Of a stretch of 64,000 bases of DNA, positions 49,501 to 58,832 are shown one piece after another. Made by a program: the position numbers and the translations under genes. The notes under the pieces are model-generated. The model searched no databases. It was not told the DNA's origin and saw nothing but the letters and a program-made list of their open reading frames with translations. The stretch lies in contig NC_092670.1 in the NCBI RefSeq assembly GCF_964355755.1, positions 2,565,001-2,629,000 on the forward strand. The letters run 5' to 3'. Each line of letters opens with the position of its first letter. Positions within the stretch are counted from its first letter, which is position 1. Source of the DNA: Antedon mediterranea (lineage: Eukaryota > Echinodermata > Crinoidea > Comatulida > Antedonidae).

Positions 49501-51558
49501 TATATTACTAAGAAACTTACTTCTATGCATCCTAATTGACAGATTGGTTTAATTTTTTGTGTGCTTGTTACAGGTCCCATGGGAAGATCTACGTTATCTC
49601 TTTGGTGAAATCATGTACGGAGGTCACATCACAGATGACTGGGACAGGAGACTCTGCCAAACTTATCTTGAAGTGTATATGCATGTTGATATGGTAAGAT
49701 TCCGTCAAAATATATCTTATTACTCTTCCAGTCAACTTTTGGAATGCTCTTATGTGATGTCTATTTTTTCTGTCATCAATGCCATAGCCTTGTCAAGTCA
49801 AAATTTACAAATACAGAAAATATATCTTTTTTAATAGTACAGCATCATGATCACTCTATGTATTTCATGTTTTGTATTACATCCCTGAATCATAACAACT
49901 AATTATTACATCTATTCAATATCTTTGCAGCTTGACGGTGAATTGTACCTCGCCCCTGGTTTCCCAGTGCCTGGTAACTCAGACTACAAAGCATATCACA
50001 CTTACATTGACGAGATGCTCCCAGCGGAAAGTCCATATCTGTACGGACTTCATCCTAACGCAGAAATTGGATTCCTTACGACTACATCAGATAACTTGTT
50101 CAAGACAGTACTGGAGATGCAGCCGAGAGACAGTAGCGGAGGCGGTGGGGGCGCTAGTAGCAGAGAGGAAAAGGTGATTGTTTTATTATAACTTAAATTC
50201 AACATTATTTGTAAACTAAGGATTAACCCTAGTGTTGTAACAAAATGGATTAAAACCTAGGAACCTGATATTGGAAAGCAAACACTTCAGTGTCATTTTT
50301 CAATCTTAGAAAAGTCATTTATTTATTTTCTGCTGAATACTGTAATCAAGTTAAATTGCTTTGCTTATTTATGGCATGCATATATTTTCTTCTGGTTTTC
50401 TTTTAAATGACTTTTTATTCTCTCCAGATAAAATCTTTACTAGATGAAATCATTGAGAAGTTACCAGAAGAGTTCAACATCATGGAACTGGCAGCAAAGG
50501 TTGAGGAAAGATCACCATATGTTGTGGTTGCCTTCCAAGAATGTGAACGTATGAATACGTTGACCAATGAGATTAGACGCACACTTAAGGAACTTGATCT
50601 TGGACTTAAGGTAAATATTATTATTGTCTTATAATTACCTTGGTTGGGACAGTTTTGAATGGGAATTCTTAATTTAAAAGCTTGTGCCCTAAACCTTGTA
50701 ATGCTTAATGTTTTCCTTGATGGCTACTGCCAATACCAGTTTTAATTCCAAGATGAAAAATACACCCAACAATTGTAAAACTTTATAATTTTAAAAAGGT
50801 ACTGCATCATTTTTAGCACAGTAACTGGTTTTGTATTGGTTTATTCAAAATAACCTTTGCCTTATATTTATGTTGTAGTTTTCTTCTTCATCCAGGAGGA
50901 GCTAAAGTTGTTTTAATTGTTATTTTAATTTGTGTTATAGGGTGAACTGACAATCACTGCAGATATGGAAGATCTCAGCAATGCTCTGTACCTTGATCAG
51001 GTACCAGCCTCATGGATGAAACGTGCCTACCCTAGCTTATTTGGCCTAGGCCAATGGTATACTGATCTACTACTACGTATCAAAGAGCTTGAAAGCTGGA
51101 CGTCAGACTTTGCATTACCAAATGTAGTCTGGCTTGCAGGCTTCTTCAACCCTCAGTCGTTCCTGACAGCCATTATGCAGTTGATGGCACGTAAGAATGA
51201 ATGGCCACTAGACAAGATGTGTTTACAGTGCGACGTGACAAAGAAAAATAAGGAAGATTTCAGCAGCGCACCTCGTGAGGGCGCTTACGTACATGGCTTG
51301 TTCATGGAAGGTGCACGATGGGATATTCAAACAGGTATGATAGCTGATGCACGTTTGAAGGAACTCACCCCTGCGATGCCAGTAATCTTTATCCGGGCTA
51401 TCCCTGTTGATAAGCAAGAGACGCGAAACATTTACGAGTGTCCAGTGTACAAGACTAAGATACGAGGACCGACGTTTGTTTGGACTTTCAACTTGAAGTC
51501 CAAAGAGAAGGCTTCAAAATGGGTTCTTGCTGGTGTTGCTCTTCTACTGTCTTCGTAG
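22591..51558 (+). CDS. DNAH9/11/17-like: Axonemal dynein beta-type heavy chain, 5'-incomplete and interrupted
   Basis: Motor subunit of the ciliary outer dynein arm: ATP hydrolysis in a six-AAA ring drives microtubule sliding. I phased 50 exons with GT-AG introns; they total about 3,630 codons, against about 4,450-4,500 for the family. Four P-loops are intact: GPAGTGKT (AAA1), GNAGTGKT (AAA2), GNAGLGKS (AAA3), GVGGSGKQS (AAA4). Stalk, AAA5/6 and C-terminal domains are complete to the stop at 51,558. Near-identity to sea urchin beta and vertebrate DNAH9/11/17 blocks places it in that group. Damage: no N-terminal ~800 residues, two apparent frameshifts (about 23,395 and 24,125), and a 1,554-bp transposon in exon 21. 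All other exons look under constraint, so the damage is recent, a haplotype difference, or partly assembly error. Confidence 0.93.
22712..22792 (-). mobile_element. L2-like 3' tail remnant
   Basis: The minus-strand tail ...gcgctatacaattaaag followed by (att)n is visible at 22,712-22,745. It resembles the L2 tails at 15,650 and 18,290. It lies in the intron between dynein exons 1 and 2. Confidence 0.5.
22921..23150. repeat. 29-bp minisatellite, about 8 copies
   Basis: Near-perfect tandem copies of a 29-bp unit containing gaatatcccatacccaccaa. It lies in the intron before dynein exon 2; one copy has a C-to-T change (caatctacc). Confidence 0.95.
25697..31339 (+). CDS. Dynein exons 7-14: linker (DHC_N2) and entry to AAA1
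   Basis: Exons: 25697-26098, 26540-26785, 27162-27386, 27527-27618, 27835-27961, 28292-28444, 30384-30617, 31047-31339. Landmarks: [20 protein letters not shown] (exon 7), [20 protein letters not shown] (exon 11), [20 protein letters not shown] (exon 13), [19 protein letters not shown] (exon 14). These match the dynein linker, which swings to produce the power stroke. Intron 12 contains a TTAA MITE only in intron 11 (28,100) and a full hAT-like element at 28,725-30,278. Confidence 0.92.
26150..26375 (+). mobile_element. L2-like LINE 3' remnant in a dynein intron
   Basis: Decayed coding remnant resembling the L2 C-terminus ([19 protein letters not shown]), then 'gtgctttataaattttcgat' and attattatta at 26,360-26,371. 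It is on the same strand as the host gene. Confidence 0.65.
28100..28242. mobile_element. TTAA-type MITE, copy C
   Basis: Contains the shared core gtgatgtgcccata and catgatgatgtcatatcact. The right end is tagtgcagacagggc followed by ttaa. The left end has decayed. It lies in dynein intron 11. Confidence 0.8.
28725..30278 (-). mobile_element. 1,554-bp hAT-like non-autonomous element, copy 1 (dynein intron 12)
   Basis: Terminal inverted repeats are cagtggtggcgccagc and gctggcgccaccactg-type (the far end reads ctggcgccacccctg). A perfect 8-bp duplication, cccagaac, flanks it at 28,717-28,724 and 30,279-30,286. Inside are a ~326-bp tandem duplication (units starting about 28,803 and 29,129, gggtactttttgtcgggg) and GC-rich 'ccgacgaggggg' ends. 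Only a 61-codon frame is present, with no transposase. The copy at 34,210 has exactly the same length in the opposite orientation. Confidence 0.93.
31446..35828 (+). CDS. Dynein exons 15-21: AAA1 and AAA2 (exon 21 interrupted)
   Basis: Exons: 31446-31602, 31895-31999, 32289-32446, 32709-32847, 33051-33416, 33589-33849, 34118-35828. AAA1 has P-loop [19 protein letters not shown] and Walker B CFDEFNRI, the main hydrolysis site. AAA2 has P-loop GNAGTGKT at the end of exon 19 and Walker [15 protein letters not shown] in exon 20. Exon 21 carries [20 protein letters not shown], then [10 protein letters not shown] up to 34,209. It is then interrupted by a transposon and resumes at 35,764 with [18 protein letters not shown]. 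Unspliced, the insert gives an in-frame stop soon after 34,210. Confidence 0.92.
31605..31758. mobile_element. TTAA-type MITE, copy D, abutting the exon 15 splice donor
   Basis: The element's left end (aaagtctacactatcaaac) begins right after the gt of the donor of exon 15 (aag|gtaaagtc at 31,602/31,603). The usual 'ctctg' of the terminus is missing. The right end gtagacagagcttt is normal. Confidence 0.8.
34210..35763 (+). mobile_element. 1,554-bp hAT-like non-autonomous element, copy 2, inside dynein exon 21
   Basis: Starts caggggtggcgccagg and ends ctggcgccaccactg. A perfect 8-bp duplication, accccagc, flanks it at 34,202-34,209 and 35,764-35,771. Removing the element plus one duplication restores the dynein frame exactly (TATPA|ATVSR). 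Same length and nearly the same sequence as the copy at 28,725, but in opposite orientation. No transposase. Confidence 0.95.
35942..39436 (+). CDS. Dynein exons 22-28: AAA3 module
   Basis: Exons: 35942-36075, 36309-36631, 36920-37124, 37500-37600, 37827-38234, 38604-38765, 39243-39436. AAA3 P-loop GNAGLGKS is in exon 24 and Walker [12 protein letters not shown] in exon 25. The arginine-rich region [20 protein letters not shown] (exon 26) is typical of this position. Splice phases agree, including the unusual donor at 37,125 (caac|gtaatt) that rebuilds the expected LQRVLEKP. Intron 26 contains TTAA MITE copy E. AAA3 is regulatory in known dyneins. Confidence 0.93.
38371..38515. mobile_element. 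TTAA-type MITE, copy E
   Basis: Starts gctcagtctacactatcaaa and ends gatagtgtagacagagcttt, with the shared core inverted relative to copy B. It lies in dynein intron 26. Confidence 0.85.
39025..39170. repeat. Possible old DNA-transposon remnant in dynein intron 27
   Basis: The phrase ctcgtagccaggattttt followed by a g-rich step resembles a motif I associate with degenerate transposon ends in marine invertebrates. No target duplication or far end was found. Confidence 0.25.
39676..41227 (+). CDS. Dynein exons 29-32: AAA4 and start of stalk
   Basis: Exons: 39676-39838, 40108-40374, 40506-40667, 40994-41227. AAA4 P-loop [19 protein letters not shown] lies in exon 29 and the degenerate Walker B MFLMTD in exon 30, as usual for axonemal heavy chains. 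Exon 31 contains [20 protein letters not shown]. Exon 32 leads into the first stalk helix ([20 protein letters not shown]). Confidence 0.93.
41405..44138 (+). CDS. Dynein exons 33-36: coiled-coil stalk and microtubule-binding domain
   Basis: Exons: 41405-41665, 41895-42038, 43225-43506, 43943-44138. Exon 33 is charged heptad-rich coiled coil ([20 protein letters not shown]). Exons 34-35 hold the microtubule-binding tip ([40 protein letters not shown]). Exon 36 is the returning helix ending [19 protein letters not shown]. The stalk binds the neighbouring doublet microtubule. Intron 34 (1.2 kb) is the longest repeat-poor intron of this part. Confidence 0.93.
42045..43200. other. Dynein intron 34, no gene seen
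   Basis: AT-rich 1.2-kb intron. It contains T-rich stretches and the phrase 'taacttttgaactactgtgc', and shows no clear terminal repeats or coding similarity. Confidence 0.45.
44349..48815 (+). CDS. Dynein exons 37-45: AAA5 and AAA6
   Basis: Exons: 44349-44461, 44687-45045, 45287-45491, 45817-46122, 46582-46752, 47066-47188, 47856-48049, 48166-48442, 48588-48815. Landmarks: [20 protein letters not shown] and [20 protein letters not shown] (AAA5), [20 protein letters not shown] and [20 protein letters not shown] (AAA6 core). AAA5 and AAA6 lack working P-loops, as in all dyneins. No internal stop was seen. A decoy copy of the start of exon 41 lies at about 46,503. Confidence 0.93.
46503..46545 (+). 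repeat. Decoy copy of the start of dynein exon 41
   Basis: The string tttcag|gcttttaatgttgtgttcgcaca at 46,497-46,528 duplicates the acceptor and first ~27 bases of exon 41 (tgcag|gctttcagtgttgtgttcgcaca at 46,577) about 79 bp upstream. After the shared part it diverges and lacks a reading frame into exon 42. Confidence 0.75.
47266..47620 (+). mobile_element. Recent 5'-truncated retroposon with poly(A) and 15-bp target duplication
   Basis: A ~24-base A run ends at 47,620. The perfect 15-bp repeat aaagtagtgttgatg flanks the insert (47,251-47,265 and 47,621-47,635). Near the 3' end a GC-rich hairpin, gaggcgcctt..aaggcgcctc, occurs at about 47,539-47,582, followed by aataaa. No coding sequence survives; it looks like a LINE 3' UTR copied by target-primed reverse transcription. 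Confidence 0.88.
49078..51558 (+). CDS. Dynein exons 46-50: C-terminal domain and stop
   Basis: Exons: 49078-49269, 49574-49693, 49931-50173, 50428-50610, 50941-51558. Landmarks: [54 protein letters not shown], a short glycine run (SSGGGGGAS) typical of DNAH9/17, and the last-exon blocks [20 protein letters not shown] and [20 protein letters not shown]. It ends [15 protein letters not shown] at 51,558. The last exon is 618 bp without introns. Confidence 0.95.
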
Positions 51559-52246
51559 GTTTTCATTCCTTTACAAAAATGTTTTAAAACTTTTGTGACT
51601 AAAGTTACCTAATTCATAAAACTCTGTGTAATGTTCATATACTACCAGGCCTTGTTATGGGAAACATTTGGAAACAAGTCCAGGTAAACACAACATCATC
51701 TAGTATATTATCTAGTATATTTATTATTATATATTTGATTGTTTATTGAAAATTTAATTTAAATTAAACATCATCTTTTTGCAAAATTGAGTGCAACTTA
51801 ACGATTGGAAAGTTTATAAAGTTTATAATCCAAATGTTTTCAACTATACCTATTGTATTATACTAATTCAATGATTATATAGAGCTAAAGCCACCACTCA
51901 AAGACATTGGTTTTCAAAGCATTCACTAAATATGTTTATATTTTTATTTTAAAAGTTAAATTCTATACTATACATTGTTGTAAAAAAATAAACAATACAT
52001 CCATTTATCAGTGCTTTCCCTCCATACATCCATTTATCAGTGCTTTCCGTCCATATTTGTCATCTATTTTTAACAACCTTTTTTGTATTTGTGCCAATAG
52101 ATAAATGTAATAACTATATATAATATATATAAAATAAAATATTATTTTTAGGTATTTTACCAAAATGGCAAAACAAACTACTAATTTTACTTGCATTGGA
52201 ATTAATATGCAATCTTCTTGCATAAAAACTTTAGAATTGCATTGTG
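51559..52246. other. Dynein 3' flank
   Basis: AT-rich DNA after the stop. Candidate polyadenylation signals (aataaa) occur, for example near 51,987. A 31-bp unit (catccatttatcagtgcttt) is duplicated in tandem at about 51,998-52,052. Confidence 0.5.
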
Positions 52247-52250
52247 TTAA

Positions 52251-52390
52251 GCTCTGTCTACACTATCAAACTTTATGTGACAAAAAAATGTGATGTGCCC
52301 ATATATGGACACGATGATGTCATATCACCACCATATTTAAGCACATCACATTTTTTTTGTCAAACTAGTTTGATAGTGTAGACAGAGCTT
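52251..52390. mobile_element. TTAA-type MITE, copy F
   Basis: TTAA at 52,247-52,250 is followed by gctctgtctacactatcaaa; the far end is gatagtgtagacagagctt. The core matches copy B. Confidence 0.87.
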
Positions 52391-52883
52391 TAGCAAAGGA
52401 TTAGTCTTGGATTAAGAATAGCAGGGCCTCTTTTTGTCATCAAATCAATTTATGGATTCCATTTGATTCTGTTTGTGGGTGTCAACTATTCTGTCCATTT
52501 TATAATTTGTTTGTGGTATAAATACCAAAAAAAGTGTTCCGTCCATTATTATAAATACAATTTCTAAATTTAAGAGATTATAAAATGAAAAATATATTGA
52601 CATGTTCAAAACAATGTAATTTTCTATGAAGTGAAGATAATAAAATGATTTTGACAAAGTCTCTTTGGATAGTTTCCATCATTTATTTTGTTCTCATGTT
52701 GGATAATGACTATATAGAAGTAATTAATAATTACAACAAAGTACTTATTTGAATGGGTGACACATGGAATAATACTAATATGGATATGTTTTACTATTGC
52801 ATATCAAAGCCTACTTTTAGCACAATACCAATTAAAATAGTTCCTCTGTGTGACTTCACAAATAAGTACGAATGTCTACTTAA

Positions 52884-53028
52884 GATCTGTCTACACTATC
52901 AAATTTTATGTGAAAAAAAATGTGATGTGCCCATATATGGACATCATCACTACCATATTTGGGCAAATCACTACCATATTTGGGCACAACACACTGTTTT
53001 TGTCAAACCTGATGGGGTAGACAGAGCT
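52884..53028. mobile_element. TTAA-type MITE, copy G
   Basis: Flanked by TTAA at 52,880-52,883 and 53,029-53,032. Left end gatctgtctacactatcaaa; right end gtagacagagct. The inner core carries a small internal duplication of accatatttgggca. Confidence 0.86.
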
Positions 53029-53034
53029 TTAAAA

Positions 53035-55310
53035 TTACTGTCCAAATAGAATACAAGCTAGCACCAAATGCCTTGTTTGTGGGGGGAGTGTTCTGGAGAC
53101 CAGAGCCTCATCTCAATAGCCTACTTATAAATTATTCGGATAGAACAGATTTTTATTTTTTTAAATGTCATTAACAGAAAAAAAACATGTTATCAAAGAA
53201 AATCACAAATTATTTGGGGAAGAAGAAAAATTGCGGTACATGTTTTTAATCAAACAACCAATCAGAACAAAGATATGCAGCCACCATACAATGAGCTGAG
53301 CATGGTCATCATATTGTTCTGGTTCTGGTTGTGGGGACTGACTGAGTGTAGTGTGGTGGAAGAGAGTTAAGAATTGGCACAATTCAGCATCGTGAGCAAC
53401 TGAAAAACTGAAAAGGTAAGCCCTCTTGATATTAATAATGTTATTGTAACGTAAATTAAAAAACAGATTTTAAAGAGTCTAGCCCTGCTTACTTTGGTTT
53501 GCCACACATGATTACTAGCTGACCGTCATGAGTGCATGATGGATGGGTGCCAATGACCTACAGGGACCTACAGGGCTGGGCGTAGGAAACTACCATTTTC
53601 AACTCAGAGAATTTGTTTGATAAACGTAATTATTTTTGTTTACATTGTTCAGTATATTTGCTTATTTCAACATTGTTTTGTTTCTGGATGATCCCATTTT
53701 GTGAGTGTCAAGGATTCAAAGGTGTGATAAAATGTTGTCAACAAATAGATAAATCATTCTGATATTTAGATTAAGACTGCTTTCCCAAAAGGAAACGAGA
53801 ATTGTGTTAGCAAGTGTGGGAAATGACTGAGATTACTTTCTGTCCTGTGTCAAAACGTTAATGAATTAGGTCAAAGAACTTATAACACAAGAATCTCCTG
53901 TTCGTCCGAAGCGTGTAACATTTTCGAAATGCATTGTAGCAGTCGGAGAGCCGCGTTGGGAAATATGACCGTTATCGCGAAATTTTCAACTTCGCATGAC
54001 GTCATTAATTTTTTAAGCCCTCTCTCGGCACAGAGGCATCAACGTTTCGCCCGAAAACATTAGCATAAAGTATACGTCATTTTATAGCTGTTTAATAAAC
54101 ATTAATAGGCGAAAAATTAACCATATATGGTAAAGATCAGTTCCTTATATGTTTAAGAGGTCGCAGGTCACCTAATTTTCTGAATAATTTGTTGGATTTG
54201 TTGTCAGTGACAGTTTCTTTCCAAAGTTCGTGTGCAGCCGTCAAAGCTGAAGTTTTCTAACTTGTGTTTGTTTACAAATTTTCCATTAGTGGGATTTGCA
54301 TCCCATACAGTGAATTACCAAAAAATCGGCGTATATGGATAGAGTAAGTATCAATAGTCTGTTTTACGTTAAAATTGGCTTGAAACCCTATCCTCATTTC
54401 ACATAATTGTTACGTCTCGCGGCACTAGTTCCGTCGTGTGGTGCATGGTGTGTTGATTGTGGTTGTTGCAGGTGTGGGTGTACAGTGTGCACGACCTGGT
54501 GAATCGTTGTCGTAATATCGGCCTAGGCTTAGTAACTAATATGTTGATAATTAAAATACTTTAGTTACAATTTAGTATTATTAAAGTTTGGTTACAATCC
54601 TACTCTAGCGCCAATATCCTCATTATTGGCAACTGATGGATACAATTTATTTACTGTATTAATAATTATACAATAAATATACAGACACAAGGAAGTTTTG
54701 TGTTTAGTGCTTTTTTATGGTAGGCCTACAGTACAGTCATATTTTATGTTTTCAGGTTGTGGAATAATTATATAACTATACAGTATTTAAGAAAATGTTT
54801 TGGTCATAAGTGACAATTATTTAAATAGTTCTTTATATTTCAGCTATTCATTTTCATTTCAGGTTTTTTGTTGGTATCAGGACTCAACGATTTTCTATCT
54901 CGTTCTTCAATATGAGGTTGGACGGTGGAAGCTGTAAAGTGGTTTTCTCGATTTCAATATCATTGCTGATAGTTTTTCATTTTATTCGCTAATATAACAT
55001 ATAAATTTATATTCATTTAAGTTGCAGAAGTGTTTCAGATCAGTAAATTTTTATAAAGATATAAATTAAGTTGCAATTGATTGATTGATTTACTTTATTA
55101 ACCAGAGTCGCACAGATGCATACAATATAAACATAACACAATCATAAATCAGTACAACAGTAAGACTCAAGTAAAAATGATATCTCAAAAAGTACATATG
55201 GTGGCATATTTTATATTTACAGTATTAGGCCTAGCTAGTTTGTTATGTCTGATGAACAAGGTGCTATTAGAAGCAAGTTTTTATATACAGTAGTTGTATT
55301 TACTATTTGT
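53035..55310. other. Intergenic DNA with inverted- and direct-repeat pieces; no gene confirmed
   Basis: Holds one arm (53,874-53,909) of a perfect 36-bp inverted repeat whose partner is at 58,255-58,290. It also holds a 19-bp motif, tagtgggatttgcatccca (near 54,288), repeated with one mismatch near 57,255. A strong donor-like aaaag|gtaagc at about 53,415 follows a G/T-rich stretch that could be a noncoding first exon, but no downstream coding exon was found. Confidence 0.45.
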
Positions 55311-55316
55311 ATCAGT

Positions 55317-56426
55317 GTTATGCGCGATTTGAACGATTTGCGCAATTTGAAATTGCGCAAAAAATTTCTTGCGCAATTTCAAATTGCGCAAGGAATTTTT
55401 TGCGCAATATCAAATTGCGCAAGAAAATCCTTGCGCAATTTCAAATTGCGCTGCACAATTTGTAAAATTTTCAAATTGCGCAGCAGAATTCTACCAGAAT
55501 GCGTGCTAACGTCGACGATCGGTTAACAATAATAATTTATTCGAAACTAATAACTCAAAATGAAACATAATAAATGCGAAGATAACATATGTATAATACA
55601 CAACATAAATGGCATACACAATTAAATAATATTATCACTCATTGTAACTTAAAATAAATCAAAATAAATGTAAAAATAACAAAAATTAATGTAGTACTGT
55701 AATACACAACATAGTCTACCGCCACCAACGTTTAGACTTGCTATCAAAACATAGCCAGTAGTAGCAAAGAACTTTTTCTTTGGTAGTAGGCTAGAGTAGT
55801 ATTAGCCGCCCGCCATGCACGTGCCCGCCGGGAACACCACCTTTGTGGTCCTTTGTCGGTTCTTCGACGGTATGCTAACAATAACAATATTTTCACTACT
55901 ACAAAAAATAAGGAAATGCGATATTATCTTTAATTTTGAATTCTTCTTAGTAATTACTATAAAAATATGAGTGTGCATGATTTCACAATCTGTCGAAAAA
56001 AACCTTGCGCAATTTGTAGATTACTTGCACAATTTAATACGTTGCTACGAAAGCCCATTAATGCCATTTTAAGTATATGTTTTTCGAACGTAATCCGTTC
56101 TAATTCGTTTGAACGGATTAATAATCTGTTCAAACGAATTAGTAATCCGTTCAAACGAATTGCAACATATACTTTAAATGGCACTTGTTGTATATGTTGC
56201 AATTCGTTTGAACGGATTACTAATTCGTTTGAACAGATTATTAATCCGTTCAAACGAATTACTAATTCGTTAGAACGGATTACGTTCGAAAAACATATAC
56301 TTAAAATGGCATTAATGGGCTTTCGTACATTGCTTGCGCAATTTGAAACAGATGTTTCAATTCAAATTGCGCAAGGAATTCTTTGTGCAATTTTAAATTG
56401 CGCAAATCGTTCAAATCGCGCATAAC
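55317..56426. mobile_element. 1.1-kb foldback element with 6-bp target duplication
   Basis: Inverted ends read gttatgcgcgatttgaacga and its complement. A perfect 6-bp repeat, atcagt, flanks the element (55,311-55,316 and 56,427-56,432). Subterminal regions are crowded with the 10-mer ttgcgcaatt in both orientations. There is no coding sequence. Six-base duplications occur in few families (for example IS3EU or Dada), so the superfamily is open. Confidence 0.85.
56046..56327. repeat. 282-bp near-perfect palindrome nested in the foldback element
   Basis: The left end tacgaaagcccattaatgcc is mirrored by the right end ggcattaatgggctttcgta. Between them, alternating copies of aattcgtttgaacggatta and its complement form a dense hairpin array around a short centre (near 56,170-56,190). 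It looks like a separate small palindromic element that inserted in the larger one. Confidence 0.88.
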
Positions 56427-56432
56427 ATCAGT

Positions 56433-58700
56433 ATTGTTTGAAAGGTTGTATTTTTTTACATTCTGTATATGTATACATAATAGGAAAAAATTGATTGCTT
56501 GTGTGAAATGTAAGTTGTATCTAATAAAGTAATAGAATATTTCTGTATACAAGTGTGACATTTACTGCCAGATATTGATATACTGATAAGTACCAACCAA
56601 TTAACAATACTCAAGTAAATGATGGGCTAATAATTATCTTTTTTAAAATCATGACCATATAAAAATACATGGTTGAGTCTCTCAAACAAAAGATGCCATG
56701 ATTTTATAAATAACATTCTCCACCATATTTATATATAAATTGAAATTGGTTATTTTTTGGCGCTTTGTTTTTCAATTTATTGTTTTTTAACAGTTTTTGT
56801 AATTTTTTCTGGGCCTAGGTTCTTCTTCAGGCTTCTTCTTGCTTGGTATATGAGCTGGGATACCTACTACCAGCCTAGATTATGGAATACCCAGACCCAT
56901 TATATCTACTTCTACTCCAGCTACTATAACACAAACTACTATCAGAATTACTAGCCTAACGAGGCCTAGAAAATACTATTTTTAGGCCTAGCTAGGCTAG
57001 AAGTTAAGTAAGTAATTATAGTAGCTAGTCTAAGTAGGCCTTTTCTAGCTCAGAAACCAAATAGAACAATAATCGGCCAGTAGATTGAAACCTTAGGCCT
57101 GTGACGCAGTACGCCTGCATGAACAACCGGATTAAACAGGGACACGATTCGGTCCGGGACGATTCATACCAGCTTCGTAAAACATAAACAAAGTTTAAAA
57201 TGGCGATTTTTCGATCGTAACTGAACAGAAATGTAGTAGGTTTGGTTTGATTAGTGGGAGTTGCATCCCAAGAAAGCTTAAAATTAGATTTTTATTTTAA
57301 TAGATAGCTTAATAGTTTATCTTGAAAGGATTTTAAATTCGCTTTGAAACCTTATCTAGAAAATATGAAATTTAATGATTTTTTAGCATCATTTCAAAAA
57401 AATATAAATAAAAAAGTTTATACACAAAATAATGATATTTCTCGAAACAAAAAAACTGTGGAATTTAGATCACAGTTTTTATCATTATTTACGCTTGTAG
57501 TTCAACTATTGAAATACGTTTATTGATTTCATCTAAAAAATATCAAAATTATACAATTTTCAAAGTGTAGGCCTACTAAAATAGCAAAAATTCAAACATT
57601 TTCCACGAAGCGCGCCCTCACAATGAATGAAATCAGTGATACGTTACCACCGCGGCTTTCCGACTGGTAGGATAGAACAGAGCTACTGGATGGCGCCATT
57701 GTGAGCCATGGAGTAGTACGCCCTCATCAAATTAGAAAGTCAAAATCTTTGCTATACTGTAGAGGATAATTGACATGACAGGACATAAAAAAGCTCTAAA
57801 GAAACAGGAATGCTAATCTAAATTTACAATTTTCTTTTATGCTAAGGATACAAATATGTAGTTTGTGGATTTTATACCATATTTTGTTCCAATATTTTCT
57901 TTAAGTTTTTTTAAATTAATATTGTAATTGTTATTATGCCCTTTATTAAGCCTATATTTGATTGAATTAAGTGTTTTTAAATAAAAAAGTTATGCAAAAC
58001 TACTTTGATTAACTAGTTTATTTTTGTAGTTGATCATCATAGAGAAATTGTATATTTTTAGTCTTGAAAAGACTGAGTTTTACTATATTTTGTATTAATA
58101 ATGTAATATTCATGTACAGAGACCTGAGCCCTCTATAGTAATTAATAGTTCTGACTTCCTAGTTTGTATAGGGTGCGGCTCCATGCTGTGAAATGGAGTA
58201 GCCCAGTTTTGACCTTTTAACCCTGTACTTCCGATACCATGTTTTGAATGGGCATCGGACGAACAGGAGATTCTTGTGTTATAAGTTCTTGATCAGGTGT
58301 GAAATGGAAATTTATCCGGACACGACACATGTCGGGTGTAGCTAAGCCTCCTTTGTAATAGTTAGGCGTTGCATTCACCTTAACTTGCGAAGAATAATAT
58401 ACAGATAATTACTAATTAATTATTTCTTGGCAATAATATATTCACTTAGGCCTAGGTCTTTTAAATTAACAGAATTTACTCTGTATATTTCCGAGGATCA
58501 TCCATAGTGTGGGAAATGACTGTGTAAAATTAGTAGTTTCTGTCCCATAGTCAGGTTCCTCATGTATGAAAATAGGGGTTCCGTAGGATTTTAATGCCCA
58601 AAGTGAGATTTCACTTGATTTTACTTTATTATGGTGCTAGGATACCAAAAATGCTAGGTAACAAATTTTCACGATCCCGTAACCATGGGATTTATCACAC
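56433..58700. other. Intergenic, no gene recognised
   Basis: AT-rich DNA with several aggcctag-type motifs. Holds the right arm (58,255-58,290) of the 36-bp inverted repeat. A segment near 57,640-57,665 resembles 53,935-53,960 in inverted orientation (cagtcgg..agccgcg). Short frames (for example 57,344-57,526) show no known protein. Confidence 0.45.
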
Positions 58701-58712
58701 AATTTATCACAG

Positions 58713-58832
58713 AATACGGCCATACTGCGTTGAAACACCGGTTCTCGTCAGATCACCGAAGTTAAGCAACGTTGGGCCCGGTTGCGTTCTGGATGGGAGA
58801 CCGTCTAGAAATCGTGGCGGGTGCTGTATATA
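58713..58832 (+). rRNA. 5S rRNA-derived head of the SINE (not a functional 5S gene)
   Basis: Length (~120 bp) and the order of internal control elements match 5S rRNA. Changes in stems (for example gaaacaccggttctcgtca for the usual gaacacgcccgatctcgtc) and the direct fusion to SINE sequence argue against a working gene. No T-run terminator follows the 3' end. Confidence 0.6.

Noticed and set aside
54333-54350. atggataga|gtaagtatc as a tiny first coding exon of a plus-strand gene
   Set aside because: No acceptor-linked coding exon could be found downstream before the repeats; three codons are not evidence.
58713-58832. Functional 5S rRNA gene
   Set aside because: Stem changes, no terminator T-run, and direct fusion to a tRNA-like SINE body.
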